NCBI GenBank assembly: GCA_963738835.1
Contig: CAVTYH010000001.1
Span: 248,001-312,000 of the forward strand
From: CAVTYH01 sp963738835
Lineage (GTDB): Bacteria; Planctomycetota; Planctomycetia; Pirellulales; JADZDJ01
Length of the DNA: 64,000 nt
Direction of reading: 5' to 3'
Position numbers and translations under genes: made by a program. The notes below the pieces were generated by a model that worked only from the letters and a program-made list of their open reading frames with translations, ran no database searches and was not told the DNA's origin. Positions 34,932 to 44,117 of this stretch are shown here, piece by piece. Positions within the stretch are counted from its first letter, which is position 1. The number at the start of each line of letters is the position of its first letter.

Positions 34932-37900
34932 GTGATCTCACCGCTCGATCATCCGTGGTGCGGCTTACAGATTTTTGAGATCGAGCCCGAGGGCGACCGC
35001 GTATTTCTCTATGCAGCACTTCGGCCGACGCCCACTTTAGATGAACAAGTAAGCTCCGCCCTTTTTAAGCGCATCGTGCCGGTCGAAAACGAAAACCGTA
35101 AATTCGAATTGGTGCTGTTCTCGCAGCCCGTTTTCGAAGATTTGGTGAGCGACAATTTGACGCCGCGGGTCGTGCTGGGTGGCGGCACCGCGCTTAGCAT
35201 TTTGTTATCCACAATCTTGTGGTCGGCTGGCGCTCGCCGGGCATCTGCCATTGCTCTGGCGCGCCGCGTGACCATGTCGCTGCGTGAAAGCGAAGAGCGT
35301 CTGCAGGCGATTCTCGACAACACCTCAGCCGTGGTTTACATGAAAGACGTGAACGGCCGATATTTGCTGGTGAATCGGCGCTTCGAGCAATTGTTCAAAA
35401 AGACGCAACAACAAGTGTTGGGCAAAACCGATCAGGAGTTGTTTCCATCGTCGAACGCCTCGGAATTTCAAGAAAACGATCGCCGCGTGTTGGCTACAGG
35501 CAAACCCTTGGAAGTCGAAGAGCCGGTTCCCCAGGAAGACGGCGAGCACACCTACATTTCGAACAAATTTGCTCTGATCGATCGCAATGGCCGACCCTAT
35601 GCCGTGGGCGGGGTATCGACCGACGTCACTGCCCTCAAACAAGCGGAGCAAGCGCTGCGTGATGCTGAGGCCCGCTATTATTCGCTGGTCGAAAGCTTGC
35701 CGCTGCGCACCTGGAGCAAGGACTTGGAAGGTCGGTTCACCTTTGCGAACCGTTCTCTGTGCAACACCTTTAACAGACCGCTTCCTGAAATCGTCGGCAC
35801 AACCGATTTCGATTATGCACCGCGCGAACTGGCGGAAAAGTATCAGCGCGACGACCGTCGAGTGATCGAATCGAAACAGGTCTTCGAAGATGTCGAAGAA
35901 TTTCAGGCCAGTGCCGGTCAGAAGACTTACATCCAAGTTCTCAAGGCGCCGGTTTTCAATTCCCAGCGCGAAGTCGTCGGCACGCAAGGCATGTCGTGGG
36001 ATGTCACTGAGCGAGTTCAGGCAGAACGTGCCACGCGCATCGCTAAGGAAGCAGCGGAATCGGCAAATCGGGCCAAGACCGTGTTCATCGCGAACATGAG
36101 CCATGAAATTCGGACCCCCATGAACGGCATCATCGGGATGTCAGAGTTGCTGTTGGATACGCCGCTTTCGCACGATCAGCGCGAATATGTGATGATGATC
36201 AATGAATCGGCCGATTCGCTTTTGAGTCTGATTAACGACGTGCTCGATCTTTCCAAAGTCGAGGCTGGCAAGCTCGACATGGAAACGCTGCCGTTCGAAT
36301 TGGGCGAAGTGCTCGGCGACGCCCTGAAACTGCTCGCACTGCGGGCCGACAAAAAGGGCTTGGAATTGGCCTGGCTGATGCAGCCGGATGTACCCAAGGT
36401 TGTGCTGGGCGACCCGGCCCGCTTGCGGCAGGTTGTCATCAATCTCGTTGGCAATGCGATCAAATTCACCGAGCAGGGTGAGGTTGTGCTGCGGGTTCAA
36501 ATACGTCCAGCCGTCGAGGGTTTTAGGGGTGATTCTGCGATTGACAAGTCTGTTCAGCTTCAATTTAGCATCATCGATACCGGCATCGGCATTCCAGCCG
36601 AAAAGCAAAAGCTTGTTTTCGAGGCCTTTGAACAGGCCGATGCTTCAACCACGCGCCGCTACGGCGGAACAGGTCTAGGGCTCACAATCTCGATGAAGCT
36701 CGTCGAACAGATGGCAGGTCGCATCTGGCTGGAGAGCGCGCCCGGCCGAGGCAGCATCTTTCATTTCACGGGCCAATTCGGAGTGCCAGAAGAGGCAGTT
36801 GATGAGCCAGACGATCAGCCGTGGCGCGAACTGCAAGACCTCCGCGTGTTGGTCGTGGACGATAACACCACACACCGCAATATCCTGGCCGAAATCCTGC
36901 AAAGCTGGCACGTCGCCACAGAAACGGCCGCCGATGCACAAAGTGGCCTTACTGCGCTGAATCATGCAGTTTCCAGCGGACGCCCATTCCAGCTTGTCTT
37001 GGCCGATGCCGACATGCCCGGGCACGACGGTTTTTGGCTCGCCGAGCAAATCCAAAACATGCCGGCGTTGCGCACAAACACTATCATGATGCTCACCGCC
37101 TCGCACCGGCCGGATGAATCGGATCGCTGCCAGCGGCTGGGCATCCCGACGTATCTGGCCAAGCCCATCAAGCCTTCCGAGTTGTTAGATGCGATGATGG
37201 CGGGGCTCGGTCCATTGGTCGATGGCCATCCGGGCGAGGCTTTGGCTGCCGACGCGCAGCTGCCGCCCCGGCCACTGAGTATCTTGCTCGCGGAAGACAG
37301 CCCTGTGAATCAACGCGTAGCAACGGTGATGCTCGAAAAATGGGGCCACCACATCAGCATTGCTGCCAACGGCCGGCAGGCCATCGCCATGTTCAAACGC
37401 CAACCGTTCGATCTGGTGATCATGGACGTCCAAATGCCAGAAATGGATGGTCTTGAAGCAACGCGTGCCATTCGCGAGTATGAACGACCAAACGCCCGCC
37501 ACGTGCCGATCGTGGCGCTCACGGCGCATGCTATGAAAGGTGACCGCGATCGCTGCCTCGCTGCAGGCATGGATGCCTACGTGACTAAACCGATTCGATC
37601 TAAAGAACTGGCGCGGGTGATTCACGAGATGATGGAACACAAATCTGAAAATTCCGCTGATGTCGCATGTGGCTTGACGGATTCCTCTTTGGAGTTAGAA
37701 ACACAATCGTCGCCCGTTTCCGGCAATGGCGCAAATGGCCAGCCACCGGATCACCTAGATCTGCATGAAGCTCTTGAATCGGTCGACGGTAATCGACCGC
37801 TCCTCGTGGAATTGATCCAGATTTTTGGCGAAGAGTGCCCGAAGTTGGCGGCGGAAATCACTTCTTCGATCCAATCCGGCGATCTACCGACGTTACGACG

Positions 37901-38093
37901 CGCCGCCCATACCATGAAGGGCTCGCTGGTGCATCTGGCGGCTCAGCCGGCCATTCAGATTGCCGAACAAATGGAATTCCTGGCCCGTCAACAGAACCTT
38001 GCCGACGCCGCCGCGCTATGGCCACAATTGCAGGCAGAACTAGACTGCATTGCCCCGATTCTGGCGGAATTTGCGAAGCAGCCATGTACGTAA
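34932..38093 (+). CDS. Hybrid sensor histidine kinase (PAS-PAS-HisKA-HATPase-REC-REC-Hpt)
   Basis: 1053 residues from GTG 34932. There is a TM helix near residues 80-98. Two PAS domains cover ~117-240 and ~245-365. HisKA has FIANMSHEIRTPMNGIIG with the phospho-His near 391. The HATPase domain has NLVGNAIKFTE and GGTGLGL. REC1 (~636-755) has LVLADADMPGHDG, with Asp near 692. REC2 (~780-900) has VIMDVQMPEMDGLEA, with Asp near 832. The Hpt domain has RRAAHTMKGSLVHLA, with His near 993. It is a complete multistep phosphorelay. Before the TM there are only ~80 residues, probably the tail of a CHASE-like sensor whose start was separated by a frameshift. The downstream regulator at 38284 is a plausible partner. 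Confidence 0.9.
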   Translation: MISPLDHPWCGLQIFEIEPEGDRVFLYAALRPTPTLDEQVSSALFKRIVPVENENRKFELVLFSQPVFEDLVSDNLTPRVVLGGGTALSILLSTILWSAGARRASAIALARRVTMSLRESEERLQAILDNTSAVVYMKDVNGRYLLVNRRFEQLFKKTQQQVLGKTDQELFPSSNASEFQENDRRVLATGKPLEVEEPVPQEDGEHTYISNKFALIDRNGRPYAVGGVSTDVTALKQAEQALRDAEARYYSLVESLPLRTWSKDLEGRFTFANRSLCNTFNRPLPEIVGTTDFDYAPRELAEKYQRDDRRVIESKQVFEDVEEFQASAGQKTYIQVLKAPVFNSQREVVGTQGMSWDVTERVQAERATRIAKEAAESANRAKTVFIANMSHEIRTPMNGIIGMSELLLDTPLSHDQREYVMMINESADSLLSLINDVLDLSKVEAGKLDMETLPFELGEVLGDALKLLALRADKKGLELAWLMQPDVPKVVLGDPARLRQVVINLVGNAIKFTEQGEVVLRVQIRPAVEGFRGDSAIDKSVQLQFSIIDTGIGIPAEKQKLVFEAFEQADASTTRRYGGTGLGLTISMKLVEQMAGRIWLESAPGRGSIFHFTGQFGVPEEAVDEPDDQPWRELQDLRVLVVDDNTTHRNILAEILQSWHVATETAADAQSGLTALNHAVSSGRPFQLVLADADMPGHDGFWLAEQIQNMPALRTNTIMMLTASHRPDESDRCQRLGIPTYLAKPIKPSELLDAMMAGLGPLVDGHPGEALAADAQLPPRPLSILLAEDSPVNQRVATVMLEKWGHHISIAANGRQAIAMFKRQPFDLVIMDVQMPEMDGLEATRAIREYERPNARHVPIVALTAHAMKGDRDRCLAAGMDAYVTKPIRSKELARVIHEMMEHKSENSADVACGLTDSSLELETQSSPVSGNGANGQPPDHLDLHEALESVDGNRPLLVELIQIFGEECPKLAAEITSSIQSGDLPTLRRAAHTMKGSLVHLAAQPAIQIAEQMEFLARQQNLADAAALWPQLQAELDCIAPILAEFAKQPCT

Positions 38094-38283
38094 TAACCCA
38101 GGACCAATTCCTGCTGACCCATGCCGATGACATCTGCCCGGTTACTGGCAGTTGCTTGCCATTCAATCTTCTCGGTGCATATGTGGTGAAAATTCTGACC
38201 CGATCTGTTGACCAGCGCCCGGATATGTTTCAAACTGCACTTCGGCGAAAGTCATCTTTTTCATGGGGAAAGGGGTGTGCGTC

Positions 38284-39195
38284 ATGACCACCGTGCTGGT
38301 TGTCGACGATTCGGCGGTCGACCGGCGTCTGGCCGGCGGTATTCTGGAAAAAGCCTCCGGCCTCAAAATTGAGTACGCCGCCAACGGCGCCGAGGCGCTG
38401 AAAAAAATCGAGCAGGCCCGCCCTGATATTGTTTTGTCAGATCTGCAAATGCCGGAAATGGACGGCTTGGAACTCGTCGGTCATGTGCGGAACCGCTATC
38501 CGCTGATTCCGGTTATTCTGATGACCGCTCATGGCAGTGAAGATATTGCCGTTCAGGCGCTAGCCCGCGGCGCTGCCAGTTATGTGCCCAAAGCGAAGCT
38601 GGCGCAGGAACTTCCCGACGTCGTGGAATCAGTCCTGGCGGTATCAAAGGCCGATCGGCACAACGAGCGCTTGGGCGAGTGTCTAGCCAAGACCTCAAAC
38701 GAATTCGTGCTCGATAACGATACGTCCTTGGTCTATCCGCTGGTAGATCACTGTCAGCGTCTGGTCACGCGGATGCGGCTCTGCGACGACACTGGCCGAA
38801 TTCGCATCGGCATCGCCTTGGAAGAAGCGCTCTTGAACGCGCTCTATCACGGCAACCTCGAACTTTCGTCCGAGGCGCTGCGCGAAGCGCGCTCCGGCAT
38901 GTTTGAAAATGGCAGCCATAATCCGATCGATGAACGCCGTAACAAATCGCCGTATCGCGATCGCCGGATTCACTTTCAGGTGTCGGTGAGCCCCGATGAA
39001 GCCCAATTCGTCATCCGCGACGAAGGGCCCGGCTTTAATCCCTCCGACGTTCCCGATCCGACTGATCCGGCCAATTTGGAACGCGAAAGCGGCCGCGGCC
39101 TGCTGCTCATGCGCAGCTTCATGGATGACGTGCAATACAGCCGCAACGGGAATGAAGTGAAGCTGGTCAAGCGCCGAGAAGACTTGGCGAAATGA
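38284..39195 (+). CDS. Response regulator fused to RsbW-like HATPase domain
   Basis: A 303-residue protein. Residues 1-125 form a receiver domain: VLVVDDSAVDRRLAGGIL, phosphoacceptor in DIVLSDLQMPEMDG, and the conserved Thr and Lys in VILMTAHGSED and YVPKAKL. Residues ~160-300 resemble the anti-sigma-factor kinase/HATPase_c_2 fold: IGIALEEALLNALYHGNLELSS (N box) and FVIRDEGPGFNPSDVPDPTDPANLERESGRGLLLMRSFMD (G boxes). The likely role is phosphorylation-controlled partner switching. ATG 38284 has GGGG-rich sequence upstream; a frame opening at 38263 is also possible. It lies 190 bp after the hybrid kinase, same strand. Confidence 0.9.
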   Translation: MTTVLVVDDSAVDRRLAGGILEKASGLKIEYAANGAEALKKIEQARPDIVLSDLQMPEMDGLELVGHVRNRYPLIPVILMTAHGSEDIAVQALARGAASYVPKAKLAQELPDVVESVLAVSKADRHNERLGECLAKTSNEFVLDNDTSLVYPLVDHCQRLVTRMRLCDDTGRIRIGIALEEALLNALYHGNLELSSEALREARSGMFENGSHNPIDERRNKSPYRDRRIHFQVSVSPDEAQFVIRDEGPGFNPSDVPDPTDPANLERESGRGLLLMRSFMDDVQYSRNGNEVKLVKRREDLAK

Positions 39196-39235
39196 CCAAG
39201 GAAGCAGGTCGCCATGACCCGTTTATGATGGCGAG

Positions 39236-39305
39236 CTTTTTTGGTCATTGGTGCTTGGTCATTGGTCATTCCTTCGCCATTCGAGCTTAGTCATTCGTCA
39301 TTCCC
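39236..39305. repeat. GGTCATT-rich intergenic repeat
   Basis: Repeated units such as TTGGTCATTGG and TTGGTCATTGGTCATTCC, with variants TAGTCATTCGTCATTCCC. The same motif in opposite orientation (AATGACCAATGACCAA) occurs at 52883-52925. Seen directly; function unknown. Confidence 0.6.
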
Positions 39306-39903
39306 AATCGCAGGCCTACTTTCTGAAAATATGTACCCAGTGCTCGCACGTTGCCATTTTGCAACGTATGCTTCTCTAGGTCGACGTGCGTCTTTGCGCC
39401 GTCGGTGTACTTGGCATAAGCGGCGCAGGCCGCGTCTTCGGCATGATCGGTGCGATGCGACGATACTTCGCTCAACTTGCTACCCTGCTGGTCACCGTAG
39501 CCGCCGGCAGTTCCGCGCAGGCGACGGATTTCCGGCCCTTATTGGGCTCGCCCGCGTCTACCAGCCCGTCGCGACCCCTCGTCAGCGTGCTGTCCCCGCC
39601 GCAGCGGCCTGGAAGCGAGCAGTGGCGCTCGGCACCGGCTGCGATCGATATTCCCCACGGCGATCCGCTGGCCGATCCGCTAGAGCTTTCTCCTGCGGAA
39701 CGTCGAGATGTTTACCGATGCCGCCGATGGACATTTCGATGAACATTCGCTGCTCGATGCCGCCCTGATCGCTTGTGGCATCGAAGAGGCGATCGGCAGC
39801 GACCATTATCGCCAGAAGTTTGCGGAACTCCGTGAAGAGCTGCGACAGCTTGCACAATCAGATTCTTTCGCAACTTCCTTCAGCGGTGCAGCCGCGGATT
39901 TAA

Positions 39904-39943
39904 CTCCCTCTCCCCTGGCGGGAGAAGGCCGGGGTGAGGGGGA
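39904..39943. repeat. Palindromic CCCTC/GAGGG repeat, copy 1 in the transglutaminase-like gene
   Basis: CTCCCTCTCCCCTGGCGGGA followed by GAAGGCCGGGGTGAGGGGGA. Encodes SPLAGEGRGEGE in the main frame. Confidence 0.75.
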
Positions 39944-40224
39944 GCCACTCGCAAGAACTCACGAACTTCATTACCTCTTGCACCACAATCTCCTTCGCAC
40001 CTACGACGCCAACGCCACCGACCTGGCGGCCACTCTCGACACCGGCGTTTATAACTGCGCCAGCGCCACGCTGCTGTTTGTCGCGCTGGCGGGCGAAGTT
40101 GGTTTGCATGCCCGCGCCGTCGAACTGCCCGGCCACGTGCGGGTGGAAGTAACTGAGGGCAGCGAGCGCTACGAAATTGAAATCACGTGCCCCACCTGGC
40201 CCGACGCCGTGCGTCGCTTGCCAT

Positions 40225-40264
40225 CTCCCTCTCCCCTACCGGGAGAGGGCCGGGGTGAAGGAGA
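40225..40264. repeat. Palindromic CCCTC/GAGGG repeat, copy 2 in the transglutaminase-like gene
   Basis: CTCCCTCTCCCCTACCGGGA followed by GAGGGCCGGGGTGAAGGAGA. It is very similar to the copy 320 bp upstream and in the same orientation. The frame of the host gene changes just downstream. Confidence 0.75.
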
Positions 40265-40707
40265 GTCAGAGGCGCCAGACTCGGCGTCAAGTGTCGCCGC
40301 TGGGTCTTGTCGCAATGATCTACTACAACCGTGGCATCGACGCGTTTTACGACCACCGCTATGCCGATGCCTTGGCGGCCAACCGCCGGGCTCTGTTGCT
40401 CGATCCCGACAACCACACCGCCCGTGGCAACTTGCTAGCCGCGGTGAACAACTGGCGCTGGCGCCTGAGCGACGCCGGCCGCTTCGCCGAAGCCGAATCA
40501 CTGCTCTCTGCTGGCTTGCACTACGACCCAACCCACGCGCCGTTCATGCACAACACAGCACACGTGCAACAGATTTGGTCACAATCGCAGGCGACGGTCG
40601 ATTTTCCGCGCCCATAGATGACTCAGTGCGAGATACCGCCAGAAATGAATCGCCGCCACGACGCATCATCCGATGCGATGCTATAGCGACTTCCTTCATC
40701 AAGCGGC

Positions 40708-41795
40708 TTAGTTTGTTGCCATTTGGCGTGGAACCGTTGTCGCTCCGGCTCCATTGGGGGTCATCAAAATGCAATAAACGGGATAGTCGATGTCATCTCG
40801 AAGGAATCGCGTAGTTGCCCCCGGCGAAAGCAACAATGATTCCACCGGGGTGGTAGCTTCCTGGACGCGCTGCGTACGACTTGCATATCGATCGGGGACC
40901 GGACGCTGGGAGCAGCCTGTTTATTGGGCGAACTCGGCCAGCCTTCAATCGTGGGATCGTGATCGCCTTTTTGCCCATTGATCCTGGCCTGGGGATAACC
41001 AGCTGGCGGCGTATTTGTGGCAGGGGGTGATGGCGGATTGTTTGTATTGGCGGTTGAGGTATCCCACCAAACAAATCCAGCACCTCGTTCGGTGCATTCG
41101 ACACCTGGCTTGGCCAGTTAGAGATGTAGGGCGCAACTGTAAAAGGATCGTGCCCGCGACGATAACCGCATCCTGATAAAAAGCTGAGTCGACATTTTCA
41201 GAGAGCATTAGCGTCGTGGCTTGGCCGTCTTTAATATCAGTCAGCGAAACTTTGGTAGAGCCAGCACGCGATCTTGGAAAATTCCATTGGCCAAAAGGGA
41301 TGAATCATAAGTCGGCGACATACGACCACATCAAGTTGGTCTGCGTTGTCGAGACGACGTATTAACACTCTGTCCAAGGGCTGCTGCGGCCTGAAATCGA
41401 ATTGTCGCTCGGACAAATCGAGAATTCCAAGTACGGTAGCGTATGCGAAGCATCAAAGCCGATTGACCAGACTGGATTGACTTGATAAACATCGTCCTTG
41501 CCCATATTCGGCCAGCAAAACGACTTGCCAGCCAATGACAATTTTGGCGTGGGCGAGGCTCCATTCTGGAGTTTAGCCTTGCCGATAGCCAGGAAAGTAA
41601 TCTTTCGTTGTCACATACTGTTGTAGTGCTTCGCCGAAATTGCGCTGGTTATTCATGCACGTCGTCTGCCGTGCCGATTCGCGGGCGCTGTTCACGGCAG
41701 GGAGTAACAGATGCCACAAGCATGCCGATAATGGTGATGACCACCAAGAGTTCGACCAGTGTAAATGCAGAACGGCGGTGCGATTTCATACGCAT
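40708..41795 (-). pseudogene. Decayed DUF1559 prepilin-like protein
   Basis: From ATG 41795 the N-terminus KSHRRSAFTLVELLVVITIIGMLVA is a perfect type IV prepilin-like start, as in the large DUF1559 family of planctomycetes. The frame then breaks several times. Other frames carry the expected continuation ESARQTTCMNNQRNFGEALQQ, then DIKDGQATTLMLSENVDSA, WWDTSTANTNNPP and finally HPGGIIVAFAGGNYAIPSR plus DIDYPVYCILMTPNGAGA, ending at 40708. At least four frame changes and one internal stop (41360 region) make it non-functional. The family probably forms envelope or surface structures. Confidence 0.8.
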
Positions 41796-41995
41796 ACCTC
41801 TCTCCCAGGCCCGGTTCGAGGGTTAAGAAAAGCTGCCCGCCTTCATTATTCCATAACCGCGGCCAGAATGCCAGCGATTTTACAATGTCGACCGTCCGGC
41901 ATGGGCTTCAACGGGCAAGTTGCAGCGGAGATGGCTGCGCAGACAGGATTAAATGACCGCCAATTTCCGGACGATTAGCGGCCGTCGCCGACGCA

Positions 41996-42413
41996 TTACT
42001 GGTTATAGTTGAGAGTTACCAGCCGTCGAGTAATGGGATCGTTCGTCGAAATCTGCGGTTGTGGATAATAATTCCCGTGGATCATGAATCCCGCCACGTG
42101 TCCTGTCCCGCGAATGGAGGTGGCAACTCCACGGGCTGGTTGCGTCAATCCGCCGGCTGTTAGATCTCGTTGCTGCTGGGCGAGATGCTGAATCTGTCGC
42201 TGCTGCGTTTGATTTGTCTGTTGCTGTTCGAGCAAGGGACGCACGAGCGATTGATAGTTTGTGGCACGCCGGTTCGAAGGTGCCGTTTGACAAATTGAGA
42301 TACGGGCTGACCGTTGGTGATTGTTGAACATTTGAAAATGGCTGTTGCGCCATGCATGTGTTTGCGAGCATCGACGGTAATACAAAGGCCAGAAGCAGGT
42401 AGAAACGTTTCAT
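41996..42413 (-). pseudogene. Small exported planctomycete-type protein, frameshifted
   Basis: ATG 42413 is preceded by a strong Shine-Dalgarno (GGGGGAGG). The signal peptide MKRFYLLLAFVLPSMLANTCMA is followed by VSPYLNLSNGTFEP. In another frame the natural continuation is TNYQSLVRPLLEQQQTNQTQ, QIQHLAQQQRDL and TGHVAGFMIHGNYYPQPQ to a stop at 41996. The break is near 42,270. The Gln-rich middle suggests a short coiled coil. Similar small signal-peptide proteins with YLNL...NYxxLVRP are common in planctomycetes (memory, not search). Confidence 0.6.
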
Positions 42414-42528
42414 TTGTAAATCCTCCCCCGGTGTGATTCCGGGAATTGTTCGATTGAAGTCTATGCCGCTGGGCATCTTTCGGCAAATTCGTCGTTTTGT
42501 AGATTGGCTTCAGCTCTAGATTAGCTGC

Positions 42529-43614
42529 TCAGCTCGGAAGGTTCCCGGTGGGTGCGCCGGGCAAGGAGCGGGCGTTTTGGATGGTTTGGAGTCCTAGCAG
42601 CGTGGTGCCGAACATGCGTTCAAAGGGGCTGAGTAGCTTTTGGACCAGGCTGTCGATGGCGATCAGGTGGTCTTGCTTGATGAACACCCGGTCGCCGGGC
42701 AACACCTGATAGTTCGTCGCCACGCCGCCGCCGGAGACGATGTCATTCCAGCGCACCGGCAGAATCTGATCGCAGCCGGCCGGTGAAGGCCGGGCGATCC
42801 AAATGTTCTTGCTCGACAGCCGGCTTAAGCCCTGCACCTGGCTGATGGCGTCCAGCACCGTTTCGTTGCCCGTCACCGGGAACCGCTGGATGTTGTCGCC
42901 AAAGCCGGCCCCTTCGGTAATCACGTAATACACTTTGCTGTTGTAGGCGTAGATATCAACCGACACGAGCGGGGATTCCAGATACTGGGTTAAGTGCTTT
43001 TCCAGGGCCTCTTTGGCCTCTTGAATCGTGTGTCCCGCCACGTACACGCTGCCGTAGGTCCCCAGGTTCACCGTGCCATCGGGACCCACCAGGTGCTCGC
43101 CGGCAATCTGCTGCTGGCCCCCGGACTCGTTCAAGGTCAGCGAGACCTGCGGATTCACCAGCGTCCGCTTGAGCTGTTCGGTGACTTTGTTTTGGGCTTC
43201 TTCCAGCGACAGGCCGCCGACTTTCACTTTGCCATAGCCGGGACCTAAATTCAGCATGCCCCCCGGTTCCACTAGGTACAATCCTCTGATCGGCGCATCC
43301 AGCCGGGTGCCGTCGACTTCCACCTGCAGCACATCCAAGGGCTGAATCTGGAAGGGCTGCTTGGGAATCACCCGCAGGGCATCGATCAGCAGAATATCGG
43401 GGGGCTCGATGACATACGGAGGGAGCGAGACTTTATTGAGCTCGGTGGGCACATAGCAGGGCGTCTGCCCCACTGCCTGGGCCGGTACCGGATTCAAGCC
43501 CCACCAAGTGCGGCAGCCGGGCGCGCAGGCCAGCAGCGTGCAGCTGGCTAGCAGCAGCACAGAGCTTCGCAGCGGATGGTGAGAGGAACAAACCATACTA
43601 GGGGCCGAAGCCAA
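42529..43614 (-). CDS. Polysaccharide biosynthesis/export lipoprotein (Wza/SLBB family)
   Basis: A 361-residue exported protein. The lipoprotein-like signal ends LLASCTLLACAPGC (around residues 20-34). There is a Poly_export domain (PPDILLIDALRVIPK, QIQPLDVLQVEVDGTRLDAPIRGLYLVEPGGMLNLGPGYGKVKVGGLSLEEA), a second similar repeat (GEHLVGPDGTVNLGTYGSVYVAGHTIQEAKEAL), and a SLBB-like segment (SVDIYAYNSKVYYVITEGAGFGDNIQRFPVTGNETVLDAI). Wza-like outer-membrane proteins export capsule or exopolysaccharide. The end (LLSPFERMFGTTLLGLQTIQNAR) matches planctomycete homologues in my memory. Starts at 43614 or 43596 are possible. Confidence 0.9.
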   Translation of the reverse strand: MASAPSMVCSSHHPLRSSVLLLASCTLLACAPGCRTWWGLNPVPAQAVGQTPCYVPTELNKVSLPPYVIEPPDILLIDALRVIPKQPFQIQPLDVLQVEVDGTRLDAPIRGLYLVEPGGMLNLGPGYGKVKVGGLSLEEAQNKVTEQLKRTLVNPQVSLTLNESGGQQQIAGEHLVGPDGTVNLGTYGSVYVAGHTIQEAKEALEKHLTQYLESPLVSVDIYAYNSKVYYVITEGAGFGDNIQRFPVTGNETVLDAISQVQGLSRLSSKNIWIARPSPAGCDQILPVRWNDIVSGGGVATNYQVLPGDRVFIKQDHLIAIDSLVQKLLSPFERMFGTTLLGLQTIQNARSLPGAPTGNLPS

Positions 43615-44117
43615 CCAGTTTAATCTCCAGTCTTCCCAAGCTATCCAATTTCACTCGTTGAACGTTCTGATGATTGCGATGAGGGCTGTGTAGCGATTCA
43701 ATCCTGGCAGCGACTCCCTACAAACCCTCCGCGCCGCAAACTCGCGCCCACCGGCAGCCTTTGAATAATCGGCAAACTTTCCCACAGACTTCGGTCCAAA
43801 ACTAAGCAGTAAGTTCAAACGTGTTAAACTGCGAGTTTGATGGCAAGTGGGATTCGTTTGACTACCGTTCGACTCGCTCAAACCCGCTTACGAGTGCGCC
43901 AAAGGCTCCACTGCTTGCACACCCTTGTCGTCGCTGCCGAGTTCGTTGACAGCCCTCTCGTACCAAGTACGATGGATCTTAGGCACCCAAGGGCTTCTTC
44001 GGGGCAAAGTTCCATTCTTTCATAGTTGCACCGTTCTTTTCTTCTGCTGCGGAGTGCGCAGGCGATTTTGCGTGGTTCTTCGCCCAGCTAACGCCGCTTT
44101 TATAGGTTGATGCATCG
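43615..44117. other. Intergenic stretch between divergent genes
   Basis: About 500 bp separate the export lipoprotein and the giant TPR gene, and must hold both promoters. Small open frames on both strands show no protein-like features. No hairpin or repeat was noticed. Confidence 0.4.

Larger units (their letters stand above)
39455..40617 (+). pseudogene. Exported transglutaminase-like (SirB1-type) protein with TPRs, frameshifted and carrying two palindromic repeats
   Basis: Three frames assemble into one protein. Frame 1 (39455-~39710) gives a signal peptide MRRYFAQLATLLVTVAAGSSAQA. Frame 2 (~39712-~40270) has FDEHSLLDAALIACGIEE and the transglutaminase-like Cys motif DTGVYNCASATLLFVALAGEVGL, then LPGHVRVEV. 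Frame 3 (~40280-40617) has SPLGLVAMIYYNRGIDAFYDHRYADALAANRRALLLDPDN, a TPR tail. Frame 2 contains TPSPLAGEGRGEGE and PSPSPLPGEGRGEGE, both repeat-encoded. The second frame change is just after the second repeat. Probably a non-functional copy. Confidence 0.6.

Noticed and set aside
43651..44110. Small open frames between the exporter and TPR genes
   Set aside because: 60-77 codons, overlapping each other on both strands, no Shine-Dalgarno or recognisable composition.
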